This document shows, piece after piece, positions 8,229-15,466 of a stretch of 22,447 nt of DNA; the stretch's first letter is position 1, and each line of letters opens with the position of its first letter. The notes below the pieces were generated by a model. That model saw nothing but the letters and a program-made list of their open reading frames with translations. It searched no databases and was not told where the DNA came from. This DNA comes from Anaerolineaceae bacterium UBA5211. Lineage in GTDB: Bacteria > Chloroflexota > Anaerolineae > Anaerolineales > Anaerolineaceae. The DNA is taken from positions 19,969 to 42,415 of the forward strand of contig DHVJ01000060.1 in the NCBI GenBank assembly GCA_002412595.1. The letters run 5' to 3'. Position numbers and translations under genes: made by a program.

Positions 8229-8257
8229 ATTCTATCATGCTTTAATATCAGTCGCAA
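8229..8257 (-). promoter_or_regulatory. Promoter of the nusA operon
   Basis: Minus-strand -35 TTGCGA (8257-8252), 17-base spacer, -10 TAGAAT (8234-8229), with TG one base upstream of the -10. Transcription would begin near 8222, leaving a leader of about 90 bases with the hairpin. No other promoter of this quality is seen before the downstream operon genes. Confidence 0.65.
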
Positions 8258-8290
8258 GCTGATTCAGGAGCATTAAGAAAAGATTGACAA

Positions 8291-9283
8291 TTATTCGTTC
8301 TGCGCAGACAGTATGTTTTGATCTATTGCAGATTCCATATACTGCATATCGGCATAAAAAACCGGCGATTTTTCAAGCACGTCAGCCCTGATCATATCCG
8401 CAGCGGTATCTTCCAGGGCGGAAATCAGATTATCGTCCAATCGCATATTGAAATCAACCCGCTTAAAGACGATGTGATAAGCGGCCGCTGGCACATCCAG
8501 GCCGTAAACAGCTGCCTGAGCGGAAGCGGTGCGCGCGGCTAAGGCGGAATCCTTGTGGATCAAAGCGACTTTATCCAGTTGACCTTGCAGGAATGCGACC
8601 AGGCGCTGGCTGTTTTGCTCGGCATACCTACGCGTGGTCACCAGCACCAGCGGAGCCGGGCAGCTGTCCCCGTAGCTTTGTAGCACTTTCATGCCGCCGG
8701 CGGCCTGGATCATGGCCGGGATAGGTTCGGTGGCCGTGATTGCGTCCACGGTGCCAGCTGTCAAAGCGGCGGGCATATCCTCCACTGGCAGGTTGACCCA
8801 TTCAACCGCGTCCCAATCCAGATTGCTGTTCAAGGCAAAATATCGTTTGAGTGCCAGTTCTGCACCGCTGCCGCTGCGCAGGGCCACTTTTTTCCCGGCT
8901 AAATCAGCCCAGCCTGAAATTTCGGAATCGGCGCGCACGATGGTGCTGACGCGGTTGTCGCTTTCTGTTACGGCGATGATGAGCGCGTCTTCTCCCATCT
9001 CAGAGAAAATCTGCGCTGACTGAATGTCCGAAAAAAGTGCCACATCCGCTACACCGGATTGGAAAGCTGTGATTAAGTCATCCGGGTTCTTATATAGTAC
9101 GTGTTCCACCTGTCCGTCGTATGGCGCCCAGACGTCCAGACCCTGCAGCAAGAGTTCATCTGCGTAAAGCTGCCCGCCGTAATGCAGCGGCTGCTCTGCG
9201 GCCCGGCAGGCGCAAAGGGAAGCCGATATCAGAATCGGCAAAAGTATGCCTAAGGAATTTTTTAAAAAAGGTAAATGTTTCAT
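8291..9283 (-). CDS. Orphan ABC transporter substrate-binding lipoprotein (nitrate/sulfonate/taurine-like)
   Basis: 330 residues. A lipoprotein signal ends at the lipobox LCAC (Cys26), so the protein should be anchored on the outer face of the membrane. The mature part follows the SsuA/TauA/NrtA-type periplasmic binding fold: YGGQLYADELLLQG near the mature start, GVADVALFSD, LAGKKVALRSGSGAELALKR and GTVDAITATEPIPA. It is a clear paralogue of the binding protein at 13098-14090, sharing YGGQLY, the SGxGAE ligand-loop area, VEDMxAAL, the xEPxPA turn and SYGD. No permease or ATPase lies beside it, so it probably feeds the importer about 1.4 kb to the right or has another role, such as sensing. 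No ribosome site is seen. The ligand is unknown. Confidence 0.85.
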   Translation of the reverse strand: MKHLPFLKNSLGILLPILISASLCACRAAEQPLHYGGQLYADELLLQGLDVWAPYDGQVEHVLYKNPDDLITAFQSGVADVALFSDIQSAQIFSEMGEDALIIAVTESDNRVSTIVRADSEISGWADLAGKKVALRSGSGAELALKRYFALNSNLDWDAVEWVNLPVEDMPAALTAGTVDAITATEPIPAMIQAAGGMKVLQSYGDSCPAPLVLVTTRRYAEQNSQRLVAFLQGQLDKVALIHKDSALAARTASAQAAVYGLDVPAAAYHIVFKRVDFNMRLDDNLISALEDTAADMIRADVLEKSPVFYADMQYMESAIDQNILSAQNE

Positions 9284-9310
9284 AAGAATGAAAGGCCGCA
9301 GTCGATTTGT

Positions 9311-9338
9311 ATTATCATCACATTATAAATTAATGTAA
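9311..9338 (-). promoter_or_regulatory. Possible promoter of the orphan binding-protein gene in a short divergent spacer
   Basis: Minus strand: TTACAT (9338-9333), 16-base spacer, GATAAT (9316-9311). The 67-bp spacer is shared with the divergent OsmC gene. A TATAAA at 9324-9329 could be the plus-strand -10, but it lacks a good -35. AAGGAG at 9337-9342 is the OsmC ribosome site. Confidence 0.35.
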
Positions 9339-9350
9339 GGAGAAATTCTC

Positions 9351-9791
9351 ATGGCTGATGTAGTTTTTAGCGCTAAAGCTAAATTGTTGGATGGGCTGAC
9401 AACTCAATGCGAGTCAAGGGGTTTTACATTCACGTTGGACGAACCGCCATCATTGGGCGGTAAAGATATGGGCATGAACCCGGTAGAAGCGCTGCTTTCC
9501 ACTCTGGGCGCCTGCAAATGTATCGTTACTAAAGCGTTTGCGAAGAATCATGGCATCAATCTGAAATCAGTACACATTGATTTGGATGGTGTGCTGGATC
9601 CGGACGGTTTTCAAGGAAAGAACAAGGACGCCAAGATCGGTTTTTCTAAAATCACTACCAAGTTCTACATTGAAGCCGATAACACCGAAGAAGAAATCCG
9701 CAAGTACGTTGAATTTGTGGAAGGCAACTGCCCAGTGATGGATACGATTATCAACACCCCCGAGTTTGCCACGGAAATTCACTGCAGCTAA
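9351..9791 (+). CDS. OsmC/YhfA family peroxiredoxin-like protein
   Basis: 146 residues, the normal OsmC-family length. OsmC and Ohr proteins reduce organic hydroperoxides with a pair of conserved cysteines; the YhfA branch is less well understood. The first cysteine is Cys55 in TLGACKCIVTKAFA, the second Cys127 in VEGNCPVMDTI, both at the family positions; PVEALLSTLGAC is typical of the branch. Cys57 is an extra nearby cysteine. AAGGAG sits 8 bases before the ATG. The gene stands alone, with a strong terminator about 50 bp downstream. The partner substrate is unknown; proximity to a sulfur-type importer and a ComB homologue suggests, without proving, thiol or sulfur chemistry. Confidence 0.9.
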   Translation: MADVVFSAKAKLLDGLTTQCESRGFTFTLDEPPSLGGKDMGMNPVEALLSTLGACKCIVTKAFAKNHGINLKSVHIDLDGVLDPDGFQGKNKDAKIGFSKITTKFYIEADNTEEEIRKYVEFVEGNCPVMDTIINTPEFATEIHCS

Positions 9792-9844
9792 CAGCAAGTT
9801 GTAGATTGACAAGGTAATTTCTGCCCTATTGCTTTGAGTCACAT

Positions 9845-9884
9845 AAAAAAACCTCTGGATATAATCATGCCAGAGGTTTTTTTT
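9845..9884 (+). terminator. Rho-independent terminator after the OsmC-like gene
   Basis: CCTCTGG (9852-9858) pairs with CCAGAGG (9870-9876) around an 11-base loop, extended by A7 on the left pairing with the T8 run at 9877-9884. It ends the OsmC transcript. Because of the flanking A and T runs it could also work leftward, but no minus-strand gene ends here. Confidence 0.92.
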
Positions 9885-9976
9885 ACAAGATATGAATACC
9901 CGGTCCCATTATGCTTCTTTTTGTTTACTATCAATCGTGATTTAGAAAGTTTTTATTGATGTTCTGAGTCTATGAT

Positions 9977-10672
9977 ATGGATAAACCATTGAAAATACAG
10001 CGAGCCAATTTAGAAACTTGTGGTCTAGAAACGGATTTCGTCGTCGTGATTGACGTCCTGCGAGCGTTTACAACTGCAGCAGTAGCTTTTGCGCAGGGAG
10101 CGCACGAGATCATTCTGGTCAGTACAGCGGAAGAGTTATTTAGTCTGTCCAGTTCTTACCCGGGTTCCCTTATGATTGGAGAAATAAATGGCATACCCAT
10201 CGATGGTGTGGATTATGGTAATTCTCCCTCCGCAATAAAAAAAGTGGATTTGTCCGGTAGAAGTTTGATTCAACGGACAACTGCTGGAACGCAGGGTGTG
10301 TTGCGTTCTTCAAACGCCAGATATTTATTAGCGACTTCACTCTGCTGTCTTACTGCCACGCTTCGTTATATTGAATGGGTGCAACCATCCTCCTTGACTC
10401 TGGTCGAATCCGGTGTTTTTGAAGGAGGTTGGGGGGATGAGGATAAAGCCTGTGCGGATTTAATTGAAGCACGTTTGTTGAAAAAAGAAATAGATCAGGA
10501 AGAAATCCTGGATCGAGTGGCGAAATCAAAAAGCGGGGAGAAATATCGTGGTTGGGAAAATCAAATCTTCCCCAGGGAAGACCTGATTATTGCCTCTGAG
10601 ATTGACCGGTATAATTTCGCAATGAAAGTAACCCTTGAGTCCAATTTGCATTTTCTACGGACGGTAAAGTAA
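9977..10672 (+). CDS. 2-phosphosulfolactate phosphatase (ComB) family protein
   Basis: 231 residues. In methanogens ComB removes phosphate from 2-phosphosulfolactate in coenzyme M synthesis; many bacteria have homologues whose role is unclear. Family motifs are well kept: VVVIDVLRAFTTA (22-34), GEINGIPIDGVDYGNSPSA (68-86), QRTTAGTQGVL (99-109) and DEDKACAD (154-161). The RTTAGTQG form replaces the TNGT seen in better-known members. No ribosome site precedes the ATG; a weak TTGTTT-N16-TAGAAA promoter-like pair lies at 9921-9948. It converges on the ABC ATPase gene with only 13 bp between stops. Family is secure; the substrate here is not. No sulfolactate pathway partner (ComA, ComC) is in the window. 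Confidence 0.87.
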   Translation: MDKPLKIQRANLETCGLETDFVVVIDVLRAFTTAAVAFAQGAHEIILVSTAEELFSLSSSYPGSLMIGEINGIPIDGVDYGNSPSAIKKVDLSGRSLIQRTTAGTQGVLRSSNARYLLATSLCCLTATLRYIEWVQPSSLTLVESGVFEGGWGDEDKACADLIEARLLKKEIDQEEILDRVAKSKSGEKYRGWENQIFPREDLIIASEIDRYNFAMKVTLESNLHFLRTVK

Positions 10673-10685
10673 TACGCCGCCGGAT

Positions 10686-11468
10686 CTAATCCTCGAAGCC
10701 TTTTTCAACTTCCTCTTCCAGTAATTCCAGGATCTGTTCACGGTAATGCAGGTAGTGATCTTCCACGTAGGAGCGGTTGCGCGGCAGGTCGATCTTGACT
10801 ATGCCTTTGACCTTGCCGGGGCGGGCGGTCATGACTACTACCAGGTCGGCCAGGAAAACCGCTTCGATCACGCTGTGAGTCACGAACACCACCGTTTTTT
10901 GTTCCTTCTCCAGGATTTTGACCAATTCGCGCTGCATGTGTTTGCGGGTTTGGGCGTCCAGCGCACCAAAGGGTTCGTCCATTAGCAGCACTTCGGGGTT
11001 GTAAGCCAGTGCGCGCGCGATAGCCACGCGCTGTTTCATGCCACCGGAGAGCGTGTGCGGGTAAGCTTCCTCGAAGCCCTGCAGGTTCACCAGGTTGATG
11101 TAATCGCGCGCTTTTTCCTCGGCCTCTTTCTTTTCCCAGCCATTGTGGGTCAGTCCGAAGGTAATGTTGCCCAGCACGGTCAGCCAGGGGAAAAGGGCGT
11201 AGTCTTGAAAAACATAACCGCGGTCAGGGGCCGGCTTCAGGATGGGCTTACCATCCAGTAATATCTTCCCGCTGGTGGCCTTTTCAAAACCAGCCATGGT
11301 GTTGAGCAGGGTGGTTTTCCCGCAGCCGGAAGGGCCGATCAATACGGTGAATTGATTGCGGGGAATATCCAGGTTGATATGATCCAGCGCCACCAGCTCC
11401 TTGCCGTTTTCAGTAAAGGTTTTGTATAAATCCTGAATTTGTATGATTGGATCCATGTTTTCTTCCAT
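10686..11468 (-). CDS. ABC importer ATP-binding protein (nitrate/sulfonate/taurine class)
   Basis: 260 residues from the first ATG. It powers the importer formed with the two permeases and the binding lipoprotein. All nucleotide-binding motifs are intact: Walker A GPSGCGKT (45-52), Q-loop Gln88 in VFQDYALFPW, signature LSGGMKQR (140-147), Walker B LLMDEPFGALD (161-171) and the H-loop His198. The PFGALDAQTR form is typical of SsuB/TauB/NrtD-type ATPases. The ATG at 11468 has no ribosome site; the ATG at 11456 (MDPII) has GGAAG five bases upstream and may be the true start. It is the last gene of the operon, 6 bp after the permease, and converges on the ComB-like gene with no terminator visible between them. 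Confidence 0.95.
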   Translation of the reverse strand: MEENMDPIIQIQDLYKTFTENGKELVALDHINLDIPRNQFTVLIGPSGCGKTTLLNTMAGFEKATSGKILLDGKPILKPAPDRGYVFQDYALFPWLTVLGNITFGLTHNGWEKKEAEEKARDYINLVNLQGFEEAYPHTLSGGMKQRVAIARALAYNPEVLLMDEPFGALDAQTRKHMQRELVKILEKEQKTVVFVTHSVIEAVFLADLVVVMTARPGKVKGIVKIDLPRNRSYVEDHYLHYREQILELLEEEVEKGFED

Positions 11469-11474
11469 AGTCGA

Positions 11475-12287
11475 TTATTTTTTAACCGCCATGCCCCATT
11501 TTTCCACCGTGTTGCGTTCCAGAATGGTGAGGAAAACCCTATCCAACAGGTAACCGGTGAAACCAATGATCAGCAAACCCAGCAGCATGACCGATGCGTC
11601 GTTGAAGTAACGTGCCTGGTAAACCATTTTACCCAGCCCCCATTCGATCATGGCGGCCAGCAGTTCACCGCCGACCAGCGCGCGCCAGGCATAACCGATG
11701 GCCAGGCGCAGCCCGTTGATGATGGAAAGCATGGAGGCCGGCAGGAGCACTTCCAGGAATAAATGCAGCCCGCGCAAGCCCATCAGGTGGGCAGCATTGA
11801 CGATGCTTTTATCGATCATCTCGATACCGCGCATAGTGTTATAGGTGATAGCGAAGAAGCTGCTGGTGAAAATAGCCATTATGACGGTCTTATCACCCAA
11901 CCCCAGTGTGATCAGAAAGATGGGAATCCAGGCAATCGTCGGTACAGACATCAATAGGTTCAGGGTTGGCTCAAACATATCATGCGCTACCTGGTTCTGT
12001 GCCAGCAGCGCGCCGATGGCTGTGCCGATGAACACGGCTAGCAGATACCCTGCAAAGAGGCGGTACAGACTGCTGAAAAGATGTTTCCACAAAATGCCAT
12101 TGACAAAGGCCAGCTCCCAGAATTTGACCAACAGGGTGGATGGTGCCGGCAGTGAATGCAGCTGTATGACGCCTGTACGCACCAGTATCTCCCAGAGAAT
12201 GCCGATCACCAGGAATGGGAAGAGGAAATCGAGCGTATTCTTTAGGCGGGAGGACAGCCCGGAAGGTTTTTGTTTTTGCTCGGACAT
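11475..12287 (-). CDS. ABC importer permease, second subunit
   Basis: 270 residues with about six membrane segments. It belongs to the BPD_transp_1 (SsuC/TauC/NrtB-like) family. The cytoplasmic EAA-type loop that docks on the ATPase reads NAAHLMGLRGLHLFLEVLLP, followed by ASMLSIINGLRLAIGYAWRA. SLPAPSTLL near the first external loop and the C-terminal ERNTVEKWGM are characteristic of the class. The start has AGGATGGG about 10 bases upstream; gaps are 6 bp on both sides. It differs clearly from the neighbouring permease, so the pair probably forms a heterodimeric channel. Confidence 0.93.
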   Translation of the reverse strand: MSEQKQKPSGLSSRLKNTLDFLFPFLVIGILWEILVRTGVIQLHSLPAPSTLLVKFWELAFVNGILWKHLFSSLYRLFAGYLLAVFIGTAIGALLAQNQVAHDMFEPTLNLLMSVPTIAWIPIFLITLGLGDKTVIMAIFTSSFFAITYNTMRGIEMIDKSIVNAAHLMGLRGLHLFLEVLLPASMLSIINGLRLAIGYAWRALVGGELLAAMIEWGLGKMVYQARYFNDASVMLLGLLIIGFTGYLLDRVFLTILERNTVEKWGMAVKK

Positions 12288-12293
12288 GCGCGC

Positions 12294-13085
12294 TTACCCA
12301 TCCTGCTTCTGTGAAATCATGCCCCAACGGGCGATGGTCTTTTTCTCGACATTCTCGATCAGAAGTTTATCCAGAATAAAGTAAATCAAGATCATAACTA
12401 ATATGCCGGCATAAACCACATCTGCTTTAAGCCGTTCGGTCGCGTACCAAATCATGTAACCCAATCCGTAGTTGCTGGCGGCCACAAATTCGACCGCGAT
12501 AACGGTCATCCAACCGCGCACCAGGCCCAGCTTGACCCCGTTGAAGACAAAGGCAGCTGACCAGGGGATGTACACACTCATGATGACCTGCAGTGGAGTG
12601 GCGCCCATGATCTGGGCTGCCCGCACCATTTGCTTGTCCACGCTGCGCACACCGGTTGTGGTGGAATAGACCACAGGAAAAAAGGTGCTCAGTGCGCCTA
12701 AGGTGATGATGGTGGGGTCGCCGAAGCCCAGCCAAATAATAAAAAGCGGAGCCAGTGCAATGCCAGGGATAGACATAAGTACCAGGATGAGTGGGTTGAA
12801 AAAATGGAAGACAGGGTTGCTTAAACCCATCAACACTCCCATAAAGATGCCTGCCAGGACACCCACACTGAAGCCAATGCCCAGCCGTTTTAGAGTGGCC
12901 AACGTGTGATTAATTAATTCGGAATGAGCCGGAAGACCTTTTTCAAAAAGGTCCACCAGTTCGGAAATAATAGCTGAAGGTGCTGGAAATAAAACGGGAT
13001 TGACCCATTCCAGCCTGGCCGATACTTCCCACCCCAATAGAAATATGAAGATGGGAAGTATGGCTAAAAGTGTTTTACGTTTCAA
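12294..13085 (-). CDS. ABC importer permease, first subunit
   Basis: 263 residues, about six membrane segments, same BPD_transp_1 family as the following gene. The coupling loop is AAQIMGATPLQVIMSVYIPW; FPAPSAII and the tail ENVEKKTIARWGM match the partner. The start codon is TTG at 13085, with AGGA six bases upstream; no ATG lies near it in frame. It follows the binding protein by 12 bp. Most characterised nitrate and sulfonate importers are reported with one permease gene (homodimer); two distinct ones suggest an asymmetric channel. Confidence 0.93.
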   Translation of the reverse strand: MKRKTLLAILPIFIFLLGWEVSARLEWVNPVLFPAPSAIISELVDLFEKGLPAHSELINHTLATLKRLGIGFSVGVLAGIFMGVLMGLSNPVFHFFNPLILVLMSIPGIALAPLFIIWLGFGDPTIITLGALSTFFPVVYSTTTGVRSVDKQMVRAAQIMGATPLQVIMSVYIPWSAAFVFNGVKLGLVRGWMTVIAVEFVAASNYGLGYMIWYATERLKADVVYAGILVMILIYFILDKLLIENVEKKTIARWGMISQKQDG

Positions 13086-13097
13086 TAAAAATCCTGA

Positions 13098-14090
13098 TTA
13101 TCTGGATTGCTTGGCTTCTTCCAGGAAGCTGGTATCCACATAGAATTCAGGAATTGTATCAATTGTGCCTTGATCTTTCAAGAACTGGGCGGTGTCGTTC
13201 AGGGAAGCGATCACTTCGTCGTCCACATCCAGGGAGAAATCAACGCGCTCAAAGATGGTTTTGAACACTTCTGCGGAGACTTCGCTGCCCTGTGCTGAGG
13301 CGGCTTCAGCGGCGATGCGCGCTGCTTCATCAGGATTGTTTTGGATCATATCTGCTTTATCGAGCTGGCCTTCCAGGAAGGCGACCAATTCGTCATGGTG
13401 GCTTTCGGCGTAGGCTTTGGTAGTATGGATCAAGACTGGCGTGAGGGCGTAGTCACCGTAGCTCATCATGACCTGCGCGTTGCCGGTAGCTTCCGCGATG
13501 GCTGGGGTGGGTTCCCAGGCAGTGAAGGAAGCGATGCTGCCGTCGGCCAGTGCAGCAGCCATATCTTCGACTTTAAGGTCAACCCAGTTGAAATCATCCC
13601 AGGAAAGGTCGCCGACGGCCTCAAAGTACCTGCGCACAACCTGTTCCGCGCCGGTGCCCAGACGAATGCCGACGATCTGGCCTTTCATATCGTACCAGCT
13701 GGTTATACCGGAATCGGTATTGACCATGGTGGAATAACGGTCGCCGCGCTGGGAAGCCGCGATGATGACGACTTTGTCGCCCATGGCATTGAAGAGTTCC
13801 ACGCTTTTACTGTCGGAGCCGATGTTGATGTCAATTGCGCCTGAAATGAGCGCCTGGTTGTTTTCGCCGCCGGAGCTGAACAGGGTATGTTGTACGGTCA
13901 GGCCATATTTGGACCAGAAATCCTGCCCCTTGAGCAGATATTCTTCCGGGTAAAGCTGGCCGCCGTATTTTACGACTTCCATTTCGGATTCGGCACTGCT
14001 GGCCGAACTACCGCAAGCTGTTAGACCCAATAAACCGATGAGCATGATTGCCATGAAGGTTGTGAGTAAATTGGTTTTATTTTTAAACAT
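13098..14090 (-). CDS. ABC importer substrate-binding lipoprotein (nitrate/sulfonate/taurine-like)
   Basis: 330 residues from the ATG at 14090 (MFKNKTN), which has AAGGAG five bases upstream; an in-frame ATG at 14153 lacks such a site and would put 21 residues before the signal peptide, so it is rejected. The signal ends at the lipobox LTAC with Cys26, then a Ser-rich tether. The binding fold shows YGGQLYPEEYLLKG, SGAIDINIGSDS, GIRLGTGAEQVVRR, VEDMAAALADG, WEPTPA and SYGD. It is the first gene of the operon and should capture substrate outside the membrane for the two permeases. The ligand cannot be read from sequence: nitrate, sulfonate, taurine, thiamine-precursor or similar are all within the family. 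It is a paralogue of the gene at 8291-9283, with the same length and lipid-anchor position. Confidence 0.92.
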   Translation of the reverse strand: MFKNKTNLLTTFMAIMLIGLLGLTACGSSASSAESEMEVVKYGGQLYPEEYLLKGQDFWSKYGLTVQHTLFSSGGENNQALISGAIDINIGSDSKSVELFNAMGDKVVIIAASQRGDRYSTMVNTDSGITSWYDMKGQIVGIRLGTGAEQVVRRYFEAVGDLSWDDFNWVDLKVEDMAAALADGSIASFTAWEPTPAIAEATGNAQVMMSYGDYALTPVLIHTTKAYAESHHDELVAFLEGQLDKADMIQNNPDEAARIAAEAASAQGSEVSAEVFKTIFERVDFSLDVDDEVIASLNDTAQFLKDQGTIDTIPEFYVDTSFLEEAKQSR

Positions 14091-14123
14091 TGTTTCTCCT
14101 TGAAAAAAAGCAAGTTGAGGCTT

Positions 14124-14153
14124 TTTATACTGGCAGGCTTTGACTGCGAGCAA
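14124..14153 (-). promoter_or_regulatory. Candidate promoter of the ABC importer operon
   Basis: Minus strand TTGCTC (14153-14148), 18-base spacer, TATAAA (14129-14124). Transcription would start near 14117, giving a leader of about 27 bases with the AAGGAG site. It lies in the 102-bp gap between the ATP-grasp gene and the binding-protein start, so the importer can be expressed separately from the genes before it. Confidence 0.5.
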
Positions 14154-14192
14154 ATAAGAATAATTTATGCGGTTGCAGTTCCACGGAGGAAA

Positions 14193-15398
14193 TCAACGGT
14201 TGATCAACGCTTTAGGCAGGTTACGCGTTTCGTTGGCAATTTTACCGGTGAGCGCGATGGCTGCTGTTTTCAGGAAGCGCCCGAAAAGCGGCTTGAAATC
14301 GCCCCAATCCACGTCGTGGAATTTGCGGGTGATCTTTACCGGTAAACGCGGATTCCATTTGCCGAAAGTGGTAAGGTATTGCAGGCGGGCTAAAGAAGTC
14401 TGCGGGTAGAGGAAATAATATACATTGCCCGCGTCATATGCTGGCTGGGTGACTTTTTCGCCCATCAGCAGGTTACGGATGAGCACCGGGAAGCTGACAC
14501 CGGATTGGATGGACAGATCCAGCGTGCCCCATAACTTAGGGTTGATTTCCACCAGCTTGTACTTTTTATCGCGTTGGTCGTATTTGAACTCCACCTCCGC
14601 GGGTCCGGTCCATTCCAGCGATTCCATCAGGCGCGTGGCAACCGCTTCAAGTTCCGGGTTGTGGGTGGTGTAGTTGATGGCGCCCACGCCGCCGGTGATG
14701 GGGTACATCAGCTGGCGAATTTGTGTCAGCGCGGCCAGCGTTTTGCCGTTTTCCAGCAGCAGGCAGGCATCGTGCACATAACCGGGAATAAATTCCTGGA
14801 TGATGGGATTGGCGTATTTCGCGTTTTCGTTGGCATGGATCATATCAGTCAATTCATGGTACTTGGCCAGTAACTCGCTCTGGTTGGTGGCGTAGCGCAG
14901 TCCGGCTTTCACGCCGGAGCCGCTGCGCGCTTTGATAACCACCGGGTAGCGCAGCGTGTTGGCGATGGAGGGCAGGTCTGCTTCATCGTAATCGAAGAAG
15001 GTGGCCGGCGCGTCGATGCCGACTGTGCGGCAGTGCTGCGCGGTAGCTTGCTTGTCGTAGGCGATTTCGTGCGCGCGGCGCGAGGGCGTCAGCAGGCGGG
15101 TGTACTTGCGCAGCTCGTCCTGGGCGCGGTTGACTGCATGGTTGGCGTTATTTCCGAAGGGCAGGATCATATCGTAAGGGTGGTTTTTCAAGAAATTAAC
15201 CAGAGCTTGCGCGTAATCGTCTGAATCTTCCCGGGCGGCCGGGATGCGATACAGATCGCGGATATATTTGCTTTTGAATAAACGGTCGGTGTTTTTGATT
15301 TCCCACGCTAAATCACAGCTATCCCCGTGAAGGGAGAGCGATTTGATACCGGCGATGACCTGTTGGCCAGCATAATCAGGGATAAGAATGTTTGCCAT
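14193..15398 (-). CDS. ATP-grasp domain ligase (carboxylate-amine/thiol ligase-like), first copy
   Basis: 401 residues. ATP-grasp enzymes activate a carboxylate as acyl-phosphate and join it to an amine or thiol. N-terminal Rossmann-like pre-grasp domain (1-about 110, MANILIPDY at the start), then VVIKARSGSGVKAG with the ATP-binding lysine and glycine-rich loop, IIQEFIPGYVHDACLL with the ATP-contacting acidic residue, and the Mg-binding end EVEFKYDQ...KLVEINPKLWGTLDLS. A C-terminal region of about 90 residues has no family I can name. Related ligases occur in cell-surface polysaccharide and peptide loci. The start has no ribosome site and may be leaderless. Its acceptor is unknown; the GNAT gene upstream and second ATP-grasp gene suggest a shared pathway. 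Confidence 0.85.
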   Translation of the reverse strand: MANILIPDYAGQQVIAGIKSLSLHGDSCDLAWEIKNTDRLFKSKYIRDLYRIPAAREDSDDYAQALVNFLKNHPYDMILPFGNNANHAVNRAQDELRKYTRLLTPSRRAHEIAYDKQATAQHCRTVGIDAPATFFDYDEADLPSIANTLRYPVVIKARSGSGVKAGLRYATNQSELLAKYHELTDMIHANENAKYANPIIQEFIPGYVHDACLLLENGKTLAALTQIRQLMYPITGGVGAINYTTHNPELEAVATRLMESLEWTGPAEVEFKYDQRDKKYKLVEINPKLWGTLDLSIQSGVSFPVLIRNLLMGEKVTQPAYDAGNVYYFLYPQTSLARLQYLTTFGKWNPRLPVKITRKFHDVDWGDFKPLFGRFLKTAAIALTGKIANETRNLPKALINR

Positions 15399-15406
15399 GA
15401 GTTTTG

Positions 15407-15412
15407 ATTATA
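15407..15412 (-). promoter_or_regulatory. Possible -10 element for leaderless expression of the first ATP-grasp gene
   Basis: A perfect TATAAT on the minus strand ends 8 bases before the ATG (15398), so transcription would start about at the ATG. No ribosome site is present and no good -35 is seen. This is the arrangement expected of a leaderless gene, but a lone hexamer in AT-rich sequence can be chance. Confidence 0.35.
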
Positions 15413-15466
15413 TGAATATTTCTGCTCGGAGCGGAATTTTACTAGGATTATTTTGGTGACAATCCT

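Noticed and set aside
14091..14153. 21-residue N-terminal extension of the importer binding protein
   Set aside because: The internal ATG at 14090 has a strong AAGGAG and begins a normal lipoprotein signal; the extension would displace it and overlap the predicted promoter.
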